A DNA stretch of 64,000 bases from the NCBI GenBank assembly GCA_030762935.1, contig CM060899.1, positions 63,724,501-63,788,500 of the forward strand, written 5' to 3'. How positions within the stretch are numbered: the stretch's first letter is position 1; each line of letters begins with the position of its first letter. The notes below the pieces were generated by a model that searched no databases, was not told the DNA's origin, and saw only the letters and a program-made list of their open reading frames with translations. The stretch is from Hymenopus coronatus (taxonomy: Eukaryota > Arthropoda > Insecta > Mantodea > Hymenopodidae). Positions 20,599 through 31,783 of this stretch are shown piece by piece. The position numbers and the translations under genes were made by a program.

Positions 20599-22232
20599 TC
20601 TGATGTGTTACACTCACATAACTTTCTCTAGCTACTCTAAAAACAAACTTCTTACAAAAGATCATTCTTCTTCCAACACCATGCTAAAAGAGATAAACAT
20701 TAGCAGAATTTTATTAATTAATTCCTTTTAAGTAAACTGGAGCTAAGGGAATGCACTTGCCTAAGGTGATAGTCAAATTTATTAAAAGCTGGCGTTATGC
20801 GATTGTCATTGCAAATCGCTTCTTTACTTGGCCAGGAGTAGAACAAAAGAAAAACGGCCACTTCCGTCTGAGAAAAGTGTAAGTACTTCAAATTGAAACT
20901 AATAACAAGGAATACCTCAAAAACGGCAAGCTCCACGAAAATACATACATAACTTGTGTATTTTAACAAGATCTACATTTTTGTAAAGTAAGTTTTTGAC
21001 TATCTCTTACGGTATACTAGTTAGACCAAATTAAGTAAAATTCATCCAGAATGAACAGGTGTATAGAAACTATGCCCAAAAAATTCAAGATATACATTCT
21101 ATTTTGGACATAAATAGCTCTAATATACGGGATTTTAATCAAAAGCGTTACAGCCATTTTTAAGAAAATCAAAATTTTCGATTCTTTTTGAAAAATTTCG
21201 TGTCGCATCCTTGGAACAGACTAAACCTAAATACCAAGTTTGGTGTTTAACCGTCTTTTCGTTTTGGGGCTACGCTGTCTCCCCCCCTCACACACACACA
21301 CGGACCATTTTTTAAAAATCTGATGTGTTCCATTCACATGACTTTCTCTACGTCTCTGTAACAAATTATTGTTAAAAATTTATGCTTCTATTTACTTCAT
21401 GCTAATCCAGAAAAAAGTTAGCAGAAATAGTCTTATTACTTGCTTCCTTGTAAGTAGAAGCGAAATAAGGGAGTTAAAGTGAAAGCCAAAAGCTGGTTGC
21501 TATGTGAGTGATGTTTCTTTGTTTGTACGGACAGGAGTTGACAAATTCCTGTACGAGAAAAGTATAAGTTTTTGAACGCAGAAACCAAAAACAAAGAATA
21601 TCTAAAAATGATCAACTCCACGAAATAAAAATATATATATTACATAAATTGTGTGTTTTAACATGCTCTACATTTGTTGTGTGGTAAGTTTTTGTCCATC
21701 TCTTACGGTTTAGCGGCTACGCAAAATTTCGTAAAATTGATCCAGAAGAAAAGTAGTCTTCAGAGGCTATTCCCAGAAAATTCAAGATATACATACATTT
21801 CCAGATATCTTTAATATACGATATTTTAATCAAAATCGTTAGAGCCATTTTTAAGAAATTCAAAATGTTCGAAAAATGTTCCATGTAAAGGGTAGTTGGG
21901 GTGGGAGGATTTTCTTGAAAATCTTTGTATTGTATCCTTGGAAGTTACCAAACTTAAGTACTTAAGTTTGGTATTCAACGGTGTTTTCGTTTTTGAGCTA
22001 TGCTGTCCACAGACACACGCACATTGAATTTTGAGTGGAATACAATACCTTCTCTATACACTATGTACATTGTACGTGTACATAGTACGTGTAGAGAAAG
22101 TAAAATTGTTTTTTTCGGACTCAGGGGACCCCAAAACATATATTTCCAGTGAAATCTTGACATCGAATTTTTGGGTCATTACACTACCTTCTCTATCCCT
22201 ATTTACATTGTACATATAGGGCTAGAGAAAGT
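20599..22232 (-). mobile_element. HPE host copy (type 2), split by a nested HPE
   Basis: The R part is 20599-21318 (TCTGATGTGTTACACTCACA, ACTTTCTCTAGCTACTC) and the L part is about 22104-22232 (TTTTTTTCGGACTCAGGGGA ... GGGCTAGAGAAAGT). The two parts join into one ordinary copy when the insert at 21319-22101 is removed. Both of its ends carry the type 2 motif CTAGAGAAAGT or its inverse. Confidence 0.85.
21319..22101 (-). mobile_element. HPE copy, nested in an older HPE at an A-run
   Basis: R end TCTGATGTGTTCCATTCACA; L end GTGTAGAGAAAGT at 22101. The L hairpin has a tandem duplication of its core (GTACATTGTACGTGTACATA). The interval between the TG region and the L end is shortened. It sits in the host's internal CTAAAAA/GCTTTTTTT site. 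Confidence 0.85.
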
Positions 22233-22237
22233 AAAAA

Positions 22238-22504
22238 TGTGAATATGTTCCATTCACATGGCTTTCTCTACACCTTGGTAACAAATTATTGTTAAAAAGC
22301 TTATTCTTCTATCTACTTCATGCTTAACGAGATAAACATTAGCAGAAAAGTTCTTATTACTTAGTTCCTTATACTAGAATGGAAATCATGGAATACACTA
22401 AGTTAAGACGATGGTCAAATCTTTAAAAAGCTGGTTGCCATGTGGATAAAATCGTTTCTATGCAGGCCCAGGAGTTTATAAATATCCGTGTGGAAATTGT
22501 TTTA
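22238..22504 (-). mobile_element. HPE R-end fragment, head-to-tail after the preceding L end
   Basis: Five A separate it from the L end at 22232. It reads TGTGAATATGTTCCATTCAC, GGCTTTCTCTACACC and on to GGAGTTTATAAATATCCG, where it is truncated. Confidence 0.75.
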
Positions 22505-22507
22505 AAA

Positions 22508-22741
22508 ATTTTTACTTTCTTTAAAATAGGTAACGATTTTGATTAAAATATCGTATATTAAAGACCTTAAATGGCAACTAAAATGTATATCTTGAATTTT
22601 TTGGTAATAATTAACCTCTGAAGACATCTTTATTCTGGATGAAATTTGCGGAATTTTGCATAACTGGTAAACCGTAAGAGATAGACAAAAACTTATTACA
22701 AAAATATGTAGAGATTATTAGAATACATATTTTTTGTTATA
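22508..22741 (+). mobile_element. HPE fragment with a deleted L half
   Basis: L tip TTTTTACTTTCTTTAAAA jumps directly to TAGGTAACGATTTTGATTAA, i.e. about 290 bp of L half is missing. It continues to ATTTTTTGTTATATATA, where a mariner derivative is inserted. Confidence 0.75.
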
Positions 22742-22742
22742 T

Positions 22743-23186
22743 ATACGAGGGTATTTTTTTTCAACCTCCCAGAGTCTATAAATAAAAGTCAAGTTCATAG
22801 AAAACAATTATTTTATTACTAAAAGTTGTTTACACTTATGGTTACTTTCAACATAATCACCGAAAAGATTGAGACATTTATCGTACTTGTGCACAAGCTT
22901 TGCAATAGCCACTTCAAAAAATGTTGCCGCCAACGGTTTCGTATTTTATGACGTTTGCGGAGAGGCATTCAAAACAAACTTCAGGAATTGTGTTGACCCA
23001 TGACAACGCTCGTCCACACACTGCTGGCACAACCCATCGGCTCCTTGAACAATTTCAATGGGTTATTTTCGATCATCCGCCGTACAGTCCTGACACCCAG
23101 CGACTTTCACCTTTTCCCTGGACTGAAGACGTGGCTGGGAGGGCAGCACTTTCAAACCAACGACGATATTCAAAATAACGTCAATG
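22743..23186 (+). mobile_element. Fold-back mariner, second copy, right arm lost
   Basis: The terminus TATACGAGGG is followed by the inverted mariner 3' region (CATAATCACCGAAAAGATTG, TGTGCACAAGCTTTGCAATA), then after the fold-back junction by plus-strand transposase from ACGTTTGCGGAGAGGCATTC. The same junction occurs at about 92-105. The right side is cut at about 23186 by an HPE L-end remnant, so the mirror arm is missing. Confidence 0.75.
22958..23186 (+). pseudogene. Mariner transposase C-terminal fragment, frameshifted
   Basis: Frames include HDNARPHTAGTTHRLLEQFQ with the second catalytic aspartate, and after a shift SDFHLFPGLKTWLGGQHFQ with the third aspartate kept (unlike the copy at 101-467). 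The N-terminal half and the C-terminus are missing and several indels break the frame. Confidence 0.75.
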
Positions 23187-23258
23187 CTCATTATTTGGTT
23201 TGAGGGGACCCTAAAACGTCTAATTCCGGTGAAATCTGGGTATCGAATTTTTGGGTGG
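23187..23258 (-). mobile_element. HPE L-end remnant without hairpin
   Basis: GAGGGGACCCTAAAACGTCT, TTCCGGTGAAATCTGGGTAT and TTTTGGGTGGAATG, then directly another R end. The outer hairpin is lost. Confidence 0.7.
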
Positions 23259-23755
23259 AATGTGATGTGTTACATTCACATGACTTTCTCTACCTCTTCT
23301 ACAATCAAACTACTCTCATAGAAGATTATTCTTTTGTCTGCATCATGCTAACCAAAATAGACATTAGTAGAATTTTGCTTCCTTGTAAGCAGAAGGAGAG
23401 TAAAGCGATAGTCAGATCTTCTGGTCGCCATGTGAACAACTGAAGTTCTTTTCGCTTTGCATTGCCAATTAAACAAAAGAGAGATGAAAAAGAAACCTGA
23501 CCCATGTTAAGAATAGCTACGTAGTTTAAACCTGAAATCAATAACAAGGAATATCTCGGAAAAATGTATATGACGTAAATTGTGTATTTTAACTAGATAT
23601 GCATGTTTTATCATATCCTTACGGTTTGCCAGTTCTACAGAATTCAGCAAAATTCATCCAGAATGAATAAGCCTTCAGAAGCTATTGCCAGAAAATTAAA
23701 GATATGCACTTTATTTATGATGCAAATATCTTTAATTTACGGTATTATAATCAGA
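23259..23755 (-). mobile_element. HPE R half (type 3)
   Basis: R end TGATGTGTTACATTCACATG, ACTTTCTCTACCTCTTC; the diagnostic block TTTTCGCTTTGCATTGCC with AATTAAACAAAAGAGAG defines type 3. It ends at TACGGTATTATAATCAG, where another R end starts. Confidence 0.75.
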
Positions 23756-23969
23756 AAAAAAAATCTGTTGTGTTACACTCACATGACTGTCTCTAGCTCT
23801 TCTACAAACAAAATTCATGCAAAATAGTATTCTTCTTTCTACGCCGAGATAAACATTAGCAGAATGTTCTTATTACTTAATTCCTTATAAGTAGAAGGAA
23901 ACTAAAGGAATGCGCTATGCTAAAGTAATAGTCAAATGTTTTAAAAGTTTACGCTATGCGATTGTCTTT

Positions 23970-23972
<3 letters not shown>

Positions 23973-24014
<42 letters not shown>
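23973..24014. repeat. (AT)n microsatellite
   Basis: Pure AT dinucleotides immediately left of an HPE L end. A second TA tract (about 24906-24922) lies immediately after that element's R end. Confidence 0.95.
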
Positions 24015-24017
<3 letters not shown>

Positions 24018-24908
24018 ACTTTCTCTAGTCCCGTATGTATAACGTACATAGGGATAGAGAAGTATTGCATTCCACCCAAAAATTCGATGTCGAGATTTCA
24101 CCGGAAATACATGTTTTAGGACCCCCTGAATCCAAAAAAAGCATTTCCAGAAAAAGGTCCGTGTGTGTATGTGTGTGTCCGTGTGTCTGTGAAAACGATA
24201 ACTCAAAAACGAAAAGTAGCTAAAATACCAAAATTGGTATTTAAGTTTAGTATCTTCCAGGGATTGGACACGAAGATTTTGAGAAAAATCCCCCCACCCC
24301 AAACTACCCTTTACATGGAACTTTTTTCCAAAATTTTGATTTTCCTAAAAATGGCTCTAACGATTTTGATTAAAATATCGTGTATTAAAGATATTTACCT
24401 GACAAATAAAATGTATATCTTGAATTTTCTGGGAATAGCTTCTAAAGACCTGTTTATTCTGAATGAATTTTGCTTAATTTGGCATAACTGATAAAACCGT
24501 AAGAGATAGACAAAAACTTACTATACAAAAAAATGTAGGCTTTGTTAAAATACACAATTTACGTTATATACATTTTTTTTCATGAAGCTTACCATTTTCA
24601 AGGTATTCATTGTTATTAGTTTCAGTTGTGAAGTACTTTCTCAGACGGGAGTGTCTGTTTTTCTTTTGTTCTACTCCTGGCCCAGAAAAGAAGCGATTTG
24701 TAATGACAATCGCATAACGACAGCTTTTAAAACATTTGACAATCGATTTAGCCTACTGTATTCCTTTATTTTCTTCCTACTTATAGGGAACTAAGTAATA
24801 AGAACATTGTGCTGAATACCTTGATTAACAAGGTTAAGAAAGAAGAAAAATCTTATGTAAGAAGTTTGTAGAACGGCTGGAGAAAGTCATGTGAGAGCAA
24901 CACATCAT
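24018..24908 (+). mobile_element. HPE copy, full length (type 2), flanked by AT repeats
   Basis: L end ACTTTCTCTAGTCCCGTATG with matching arm ACATAGGGATAGAG; R end GGCTGGAGAAAGTCATGTGA and CAACACATCA running into TATATA. About 890 bp with the type 2 block TTTCTTTTGTTCTACTCCTG. It lies inside the older minus copy 23764-25424. Confidence 0.9.
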
Positions 24909-25430
24909 ATATATATATATATTTTTTTTTTTTTTGCATGGCCAGGAGTAGAGCAACAGAAAAACGGACACTTCCTGTCTGTTAAAGGTATAACTACTTT
25001 ACAGTGGAAACCAATAACAGGGAATATCTTGGAAACGGTTACCTTCACAACAAAATTGTGAAGCACTTAAGTGATGTGTTTTAACGAGATCTGCAATTCT
25101 GTGAAGTAAGTTTTTGCCAGTTATGCAAAATTCATCCGGAACAAACATGTCTTCAAAAGCTATTTCCAGAAAAATTGAAGATTTACATTTTATTTGGGAT
25201 ATAAATAGCTTTAATATACGGGTCGTTAGAGCCAATCAAAATTTTCGAAAATTGATTCATGTAAAGGGTAGTCTAGGATGGAGGATATTCTTGAAAATCT
25301 TGGTATCCCATTCTTGGATCGTACCTAACCTAAATACCAAGTTAAGTATTTAACGGTCTTTTCGTTTTTGAGGTATGCTGTCTATAGACATACTATACAC
25401 ACAGATACACATGGACATTTTTCTAAAAAA

Positions 25431-26247
25431 TCTGATGTGCTCCATTCACATGATTTTGTCTACATCTCTGCAACACATTATTGTTAAAAAATCCATGCTT
25501 CTATTTACCTCATGCTAATCGAGAAAAAATTAGCAGGAATAGTCTTATTACTTGCTTCCTTGCAAGTAGAAACGAAATAAGAGAGTACCACAGGTTAAAG
25601 TGAAAGCCAAAAGCTGGTTGCTATGTGACTGAAGTTCCTTTGTTTGTATGGACAGGAGTTGACAAATTCCAATATGAGAAAAGTACAAGCTTTTCAAAGC
25701 TGAAACAAAAAACAAGAAAAACGACCAACTCCACGAAAAAAAAAAATTGTATACATGCTCAATTTTTGTGTGGTAAGTTTTTGTCAATCTCTTACGGTTT
25801 AGCAGTTTTACAAAATTCCGTAAAATTCATCCAGAATAAAGTAGTCTTCTGAGGCTATTTGCAGAAAACTCAAGATATACATTTTATTTGGCATGAAAAT
25901 TTCTTAAATATAAGAGATTTTAATGAAAATCATAACAGCCATTTTTAGAAGAAGAAAATTGAAAAAAGTTCCATGTAAAGGTAGTTTGGGGTGGGGTTTT
26001 TTCCTTGAAAATCTTCGTGTCGTATCTTTGAAAGATACCAAACTTAAATACCAAGTTTGGTATTTAACTGTGTGTTCGTTTTTGAGCTATGCTGACATAG
26101 ACACTCACACGGACGGTTTTCTAATTTTTTTTATTCAGGAGAGCTCAAAACATGTATTTTCGGTGAAAAATTGACATCGAATTTTTGTGTGGAATACAAT
26201 ACCTTCTCTATTCACTATGTACATTGTGCTATGGAGCTAGAGAAAGT
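25431..26247 (-). mobile_element. HPE copy, full length (type 1 with type 2-like L tip)
   Basis: R end TCTGATGTGCTCCATTCACA; L end GGAGCTAGAGAAAGT, with a diverged hairpin (CACTATGTACATTGTGCTAT). About 817 bp. It is attached to the internal A-run of the preceding copy. Mixed end types suggest recombination between subtypes. Confidence 0.85.
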
Positions 26248-26540
26248 AAAAATAAATAAATAAATAATTTAATAAGGAACAGTGCAAGTATATGGAGTTA
26301 ATTCGTTAGGGAGGCTGCAAGCTTAGTCAATAATGATAATTGAGGCTGTAAACATGATTCACGAGACACATAATAATGCTGTATTAATGAACACTGGTGA
26401 CCCATATATGTACAACATGACTCATCAAACCTTAGAGGCGATTTTATCGATCTTCATTTATGTATTTATCGGTCATTAATTTTGTTGATGACTCTGTTCT
26501 GTTATTGCGTTACAATAGGTATCATTAAGGTAACACCAAA
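26248..26540. other. (AAAT)n tract, then low-copy DNA
   Basis: Four to five AAAT repeats from about 26248 to 26265, followed by about 270 bp without recognised features. Confidence 0.6.
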
Positions 26541-27472
26541 TCTGCTGTGTTCCACTCACATGACTTTCTCTACATCTCTGTAATAAGCTATTGTAAAAAA
26601 GTAATTCCTCTATTTACTTCAATCGAGTTAAACATTAGCAGAAATTGTCTTTATTACTTGGTTCCTTGTAAGTAGAAGGGAAACAAGCAAATGCACAGGC
26701 TAAAGCGATAGTCCCGGACGCTATGTTAAACAATTGAAATTCCAATCCCTTTGGCTGCCAGGAGTAAACAAAAGAGAAACGAGAAAAAAAAATGTCTTCC
26801 CGTTTGTGAAAAGTTTAACTGGTTTAAAATTGAAATAAATAATTCGGAATATGTCGAAAACGGTTAACTCTTAGAAATAAATATATAAATAAAGTAAAAA
26901 AGCATAAATTGAGTTTAAATGGGATCTATATTTTTTTTAAGCTTAACCTCCTTTAACCGGTTGGTCATATCGGACGATGAATGAAATTGGTGAAATGATG
27001 CTCAAATGATCTCGGGGTCCATGGAGCTTAAAGTTACTCGACATTCGTCTTCTCAGGATAAGGGACAACCCCGAGAAAAACCTTACACAACAACTCACTC
27101 TAAGCGAGATTCGAACTCACGACCTTTTGAATGTGAAACAGACACCACCCACGCGGGCCTACATTTTTTGAGTGGTAAGTTTTTTCCTATCTCTAACTGT
27201 TAACCAGTTATACAAGTTTTCGAAAAATGTTCCATATAAAGGGTGGTTTGGGGTGGGACGATTTTCTTGAAATTCTTCGTATCATAACCTTGGAAGATAC
27301 GAGTAAATTTATATATCGAATTTGGTATTTAACGGTTTTTTCGTTTTTGGGCTATGCTATCCACACACACACACTGTGATTTTCTTAAAATATTGCATTC
27401 AAGGGTTCTCAGAACGTGTATTTCCGTTGAAATCTCGACATGGAATTTTTGAGTGGAATAAAATGCCTTGCC
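26541..27472 (-). mobile_element. HPE copy (type 4), split by a SINE, L hairpin lost
   Basis: R end TCTGCTGTGTTCCACTCACA; the block CTGCCAGGAGTAAACAAAAG and GAAAAAAAAATGTCTTCC defines type 4. The sequence is interrupted at 26941-27160 and resumes at TACATTTTTTGAGTGGTAAG. It ends at TTTGAGTGGAATAAAATGCC without the outer hairpin. Confidence 0.8.
26941..27160 (-). mobile_element. tRNA-derived SINE, family c, inserted in HPE
   Basis: Read on the minus strand: B-box GAGTTCGAATC (27108-27118), then a shared body (GAGAAGACGAATGTCGAGTA, CTTTAAGCTCCATGG, ATTCATCGTCCGATATGACC). The flanks CTATATTTTTTT and CTACATTTTTTG look like a ~11-bp target duplication of HPE sequence. The same family is at 36905-37142 and 38326-38575. 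Confidence 0.75.
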
Positions 27473-27702
27473 TTGTGTTTATATATTAATCATTTTAAAA
27501 TTCTATGCAGGTATTCTACATAGTTTTATAACAAACATGGAAGTTCGTAACATTAATACAGCCAAAAGGGATATGATCATCCCAATGCTAATCTCCGTTG
27601 CTTTCAGAAAGGTGTATATTACGAAACAATCAGTAATCTCAAGGGAAAAAGTAGGCAATTTCAGGGCTTTAAGGCTTCCCTACTTATACAGTAAATCACC
27701 CA
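27473..27702. other. Spacer with no recognised gene
   Basis: Low-copy sequence between two truncated HPE L ends. Confidence 0.4.
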
Positions 27703-28475
27703 CAATCCATACCGAGATTTCACCGGAAGTACATGTTTTGGGTCCCCCTGAATCCAAATAAAAGCATTTTTAGAAACATGTCCGTGTGTGTATGTGACTG
27801 TGGACAGCATAGCTCAAAAACGAAACGACCGTTGAATACCAAACTTGGCATTTAAGCTTGGTATCTTCCAAGATGCGACACGAAGATTTTTCAAGAAAAT
27901 CCCCGCACTCCCAACTACCCTTTACATAGAATTTTTTTCGAAAATGTTGATTTTCTTAAAAATGGCTCTAACAATTTTGATTAAAATATCGTACATTAAA
28001 GATATTTACCTGACAAATAAAATGCATATCTGCGAATAGCCTCTGAGGACTATTGTAGATTAATTTTACGAAATTTTGCATAACTGCTAAACCGTATGAG
28101 ATGGACAAAAACTTACCACGCAAAAAATGTAGAGCACGTTAAAGCACACCATTTATGTTATATATTTTTTTTTTCGTGGAGTTGATCGTTTTTGAGATAT
28201 TCGTTGTTTTTGGTATCAACTTTAAAAACTTATACTTTTCTCATACAGGAAATTGTCAACTCGTGCTCACACAAACAAAGGAACTGCATCACATAGCAAC
28301 CAGCTTTTGACTATCACTTTAACATATGGTACTCCCTTATTCGTTTCTACTTACAAGGAAGCAAATAATAAGGTTTATTTTCTTCGATTAGCTTGGAGTA
28401 AAGAGAAGCATAAGCTTTTTAATAATAATTAGTTGCAGAGATGTGGAGAAAGTCGTGTGAATGGAACACACAAGA
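27703..28475 (+). mobile_element. HPE copy lacking the L tip
   Basis: Starts at about CATACCGAGATTTCACCGGA, then a normal body. R end GATGTGGAGAAAGTCGTGTG and GAACACACAAGA followed by a T-run. Confidence 0.85.
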
Positions 28476-29212
28476 TTTTTAACATTTAACAATGACACAA
28501 GATCCCCAAAGCCAGATCTAATACTTTACACTGTTGTATATTTAATACTTAATTTGTGCATTTTTGGAATCGTAAATACTGTAACATATTTGTAAATTAT
28601 GAAATGTATGCAATTAGGGGTGTACATAATACAATAATCATATTTTAGTTTTATATAATTACTAGTAACTGTTCTTCGAAAACTATCGGCTAACAGTTCA
28701 TCAGTGTTACATATTGAAATTATATTTATTTATACATTTTAACAGTACTTGATTCTCTTTGTTTACACGTGTATACTATTAAGGAAGTACATATGCTTTT
28801 ATAGAGCACATTAAGTATAGTGCAGTGGCGTATAATCCTCAAAAAACAAATGATGTGATTATATGTCTATTCTGTTGTTTTATAACCCGTGTTTTAGCAC
28901 TAGAGCTTTATACATTCTTTTTGAAATAACTGATATGTAAGTTAATCATTCTGAACACATATCTGGTAATGTAAGCGACATTTACAATTCATTTATTAAT
29001 TGCCATGCCAACAAGAACTGTAAGTACTTACAGTAAGAGTTTGAGAGGTCATTAATACTTACAGTACAATTAGGAAATGACGTAACACACAAGACATGTG
29101 CTACTTCAAGTAAAGAATCTATTGCAAAATGCATTAACAAAAGAATGTATAAGAAGGCTTTGTCCATATAGTTTAGATGTAGTCTATTTGTTCACATCCA
29201 GAATTAATTTTT
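28476..29212. other. AT-rich low-copy DNA
   Basis: About 740 bp with no recognised gene, repeat or long frame. It is one of the longest HPE-free stretches between 14 and 33 kb. Confidence 0.45.
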
Positions 29213-29965
29213 ACTTTCTCTACACGTACTATGTACATACTGTATAGAGAACACATTGCATTCCACCCAAACATTCGATACCGAAATTTCACCAGAAATA
29301 CATGTTTTAGGGTCCCCTGTATCCAAAAAAAGCATTTTCAGAAAAAGGTCCGTGTGTGTGTGTGTGTGTGTCTGAGAACACGATAACTCAAAAACGAAAA
29401 GTCACTAAAATACCGAACTTAGTATTTAAGTTTAATATCTTCCAGGAATGCGAAAAGAAGATTTTGAGAAAAATCCCCCAACCCCAAACTACCCTTTACA
29501 TGGAACTTTTTATCGAAAATTTTGGTTTTTTCAAAAATGACTAACGATTCTGATTAAAATATCGTAAGATATTTACCTCACAAATAAAATGTATTGCTTG
29601 AATTTTCTGGGAATAGCCTCTGAAGACTACTTTATTCTGGATGAATTTTACGGATTTTTGTATAACTGCTAAACCATAAGAGATGGACAAAAGCTTATGA
29701 TACAAAAAATATAGAGCACGTTAAAATACACAATGTGTGTTATATTAATTTTTTTCGTGGAGTTGGCCGTTTTTTAGATAATCCTTGTTATTTGTTTCAG
29801 CTTTAAAAAACTTCTGAATTTGTCAACTCCTGTCCATACAAACAAAGGAACTTCAGTCACATAGCAACCAGCTTTTGACTCTCACTTTAACCTATGGTAC
29901 TCCCTTATTTCCCTTTTACTTGCCTAGAAGCAAGTAAACGGAAGGATAAGCTTTTTAACAGTAAC
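29213..29965 (+). mobile_element. HPE copy lacking the R tip
   Basis: L end ACTTTCTCTACACGTACTAT; TG tract 29352-29372; body normal to AGCAAGTAAACGGAAGGATA and AGCTTTTTAACAGTAAC, then unrelated sequence. Confidence 0.85.
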
Positions 29966-30270
29966 AAGTTCTATATGCAGTGGCTACTGGCGAAAACGAA
30001 CCTACAGAATGCTACCTGATGTAACCAATGGTAACGTCGAAACTGATTAACAGTGGAAACCACTGCACTGTCACTGAAGAAAGAAGCTGGGCTGAGAGGT
30101 AGAAACGCCGGGTCGAGGACCCGATGTAGCAAAACCGGTTGTACTCCTTCAAGACAAGCTTTTCCCGTTCTTGTGCAAACCTGGGCTTTAGGCCTTTAGA
30201 CATTCTCTTAAAACACTTAACTTCGTTCTTTATGCCAGTGGAGGCTCGTCCTGTACAAAATGAAAAAAAA
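29966..30270. other. No gene recognised
   Basis: Unassigned block with somewhat higher GC; the palindrome GGGTCGAGGACCC lies near 30111. No coding evidence. Confidence 0.4.
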
Positions 30271-31099
30271 ATGTTATGCGTCACGCTCACATAACTTTCT
30301 CTACATCTCTGCAACAAATTATTGTTAGAAAGCTTAGACATCTGTTTACTTCATGCTAATTGAGAAAACATTAGCAGAAATAGTTTTATTACTTGCTTCC
30401 TTGTAAGTAGAAGCGAAATAGCGCGTACCATAGGTTAAAGTGATATTCAAAAGCTGGTTGCTAAGTGACTGAAGTTCTTTTGTTTGTATGTACAGTACAA
30501 ATTCCTGTGTGAGAAAGGTATAAGTTTTTCAAAGCTGAAACTAAAAACAAGGAATATCTTAAAAATGAACAACTCCATGAAAAATGTATATAACATATAT
30601 TGTGTGTTTTAAAGTGCTCTGCATTTGTTGTGTGGTAAGCTTTTGTCCATCTCTTACGGTTTAGCAGTTATGCAACATTCCGTAAAATTCTTCCAGAATG
30701 GTCTTCAGAGGCTATTCCCAGAGAATACAAGACATGCATTTTATTTGTCAAGTAAATATCTTAAATATACGAGAATTTAATCAAATTTGAGAGATTTATT
30801 TCTTAAAAAATCAAAATTTTCGAATTTTTTTTCATGTAAAGAGTAGTTTGGGATGGGGGGATTTTCTTGAAAATCTCCGTGTCGCATCCTTGGAAGATAC
30901 CAAACTTAAATACCAAGTTTGGTTTTTAACGGTCTTTTCATTTTTGAGCTATGCTGCCCACAGACACACACACAGAGATGCCTTTTTTGGATTCAGGGGG
31001 TCTCAAACATATATTTCCGGTGAAATCTCGGTATCGAATTTTTGGGTCCAATACAATACCTTCTCTATACAGCCTGTACATAGTGCGTGTAGAGAAAGT
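30271..31099 (-). mobile_element. HPE copy, full length
   Basis: R end TTATGCGTCACGCTCACATA, diverged at the tip; L end GTGCGTGTAGAGAAAGT with hairpin. The next minus copy starts five bases later (head-to-tail array). Confidence 0.85.
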
Positions 31100-31104
31100 A
31101 AACA

Positions 31105-31778
31105 TCTGATGCGTTACACGTACATGACTTTCTCTACAAACAAACTTCCTTGCTAATCCAGATAAACATTACCAGAATTTTATTACTTAGTTCCTCATAA
31201 GTAGAATGGAACTAAGGGAATGCGCTATGCTAAACTGATAGTCAAATGTTTTAAAAACTGTTGTTCCACGAAAATAATGTATATGACATAACTTGTGTAT
31301 TTTAACGAGATCTTATTTTTTGTAAAGTAAGCTTTCGTCTATCTCTTACGATTTACTAGTTATACTAAATTAAGCAAAATTCATTCAGAATAAACATGTC
31401 TTTAGAAGCTATCCCCAGGAAATTCAAGATATACATTTTATTTGTTACAGATATGGCTTTAATATGTGGTATTTTAATCAAAATCTTTCGAGCCATTTTT
31501 AAGAAAAACACAATTTTCCAAAATATTCCGATGTTAAGGGTAGTTAGGCGTGGGGGGATTTTCTTGAAAATCTTCGTGTCACATCCTTGGAAGATACCAA
31601 ACTTAATACCACGTTTGGTATTTAACCGTGTTATCGTTTTTGAGCTATGCTGTCCACAGACCCCCCCCTACACACACAGCCAGACACACGCACATTTCTC
31701 TAAAAACAGTTTTTTGATTCAGGGGGTCCTAAAACATGTATTTCCGGTGAAATCTCGACATACGGGGCTAGAGAAAGT
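31105..31778 (-). mobile_element. HPE copy, internally deleted, second in a head-to-tail array
   Basis: R end TCTGATGCGTTACACGTACA; L end CGGGGCTAGAGAAAGT with only the outer arm of the hairpin, because the fold-back arm is deleted. The R half is shortened near 31140 and 31260. Confidence 0.8.
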
Positions 31779-31783
31779 AAAAA

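Larger units (their letters stand above)
23764..25424 (-). mobile_element. HPE host copy (type 2), split by a plus copy in an AT microsatellite
   Basis: The R part 23764 to about 23972 (CTGTTGTGTTACACTCACAT to ATGCGATTGTCTTTTAAA) resumes at about 24935 with TTTGCATGGCCAGGAGTAGA and continues to GACATTTTTCTAAAAAA at 25424. The L part is missing because a further minus copy begins there. Confidence 0.75.

Noticed and set aside
24035..24302. Overlapping 60-115-codon frames on both strands, many with runs of VCVCV or HTHTH
   Set aside because: They are translations of the TG/CA microsatellite and conserved HPE blocks, recur only with the repeat, and break in sister copies; not listed as genes.
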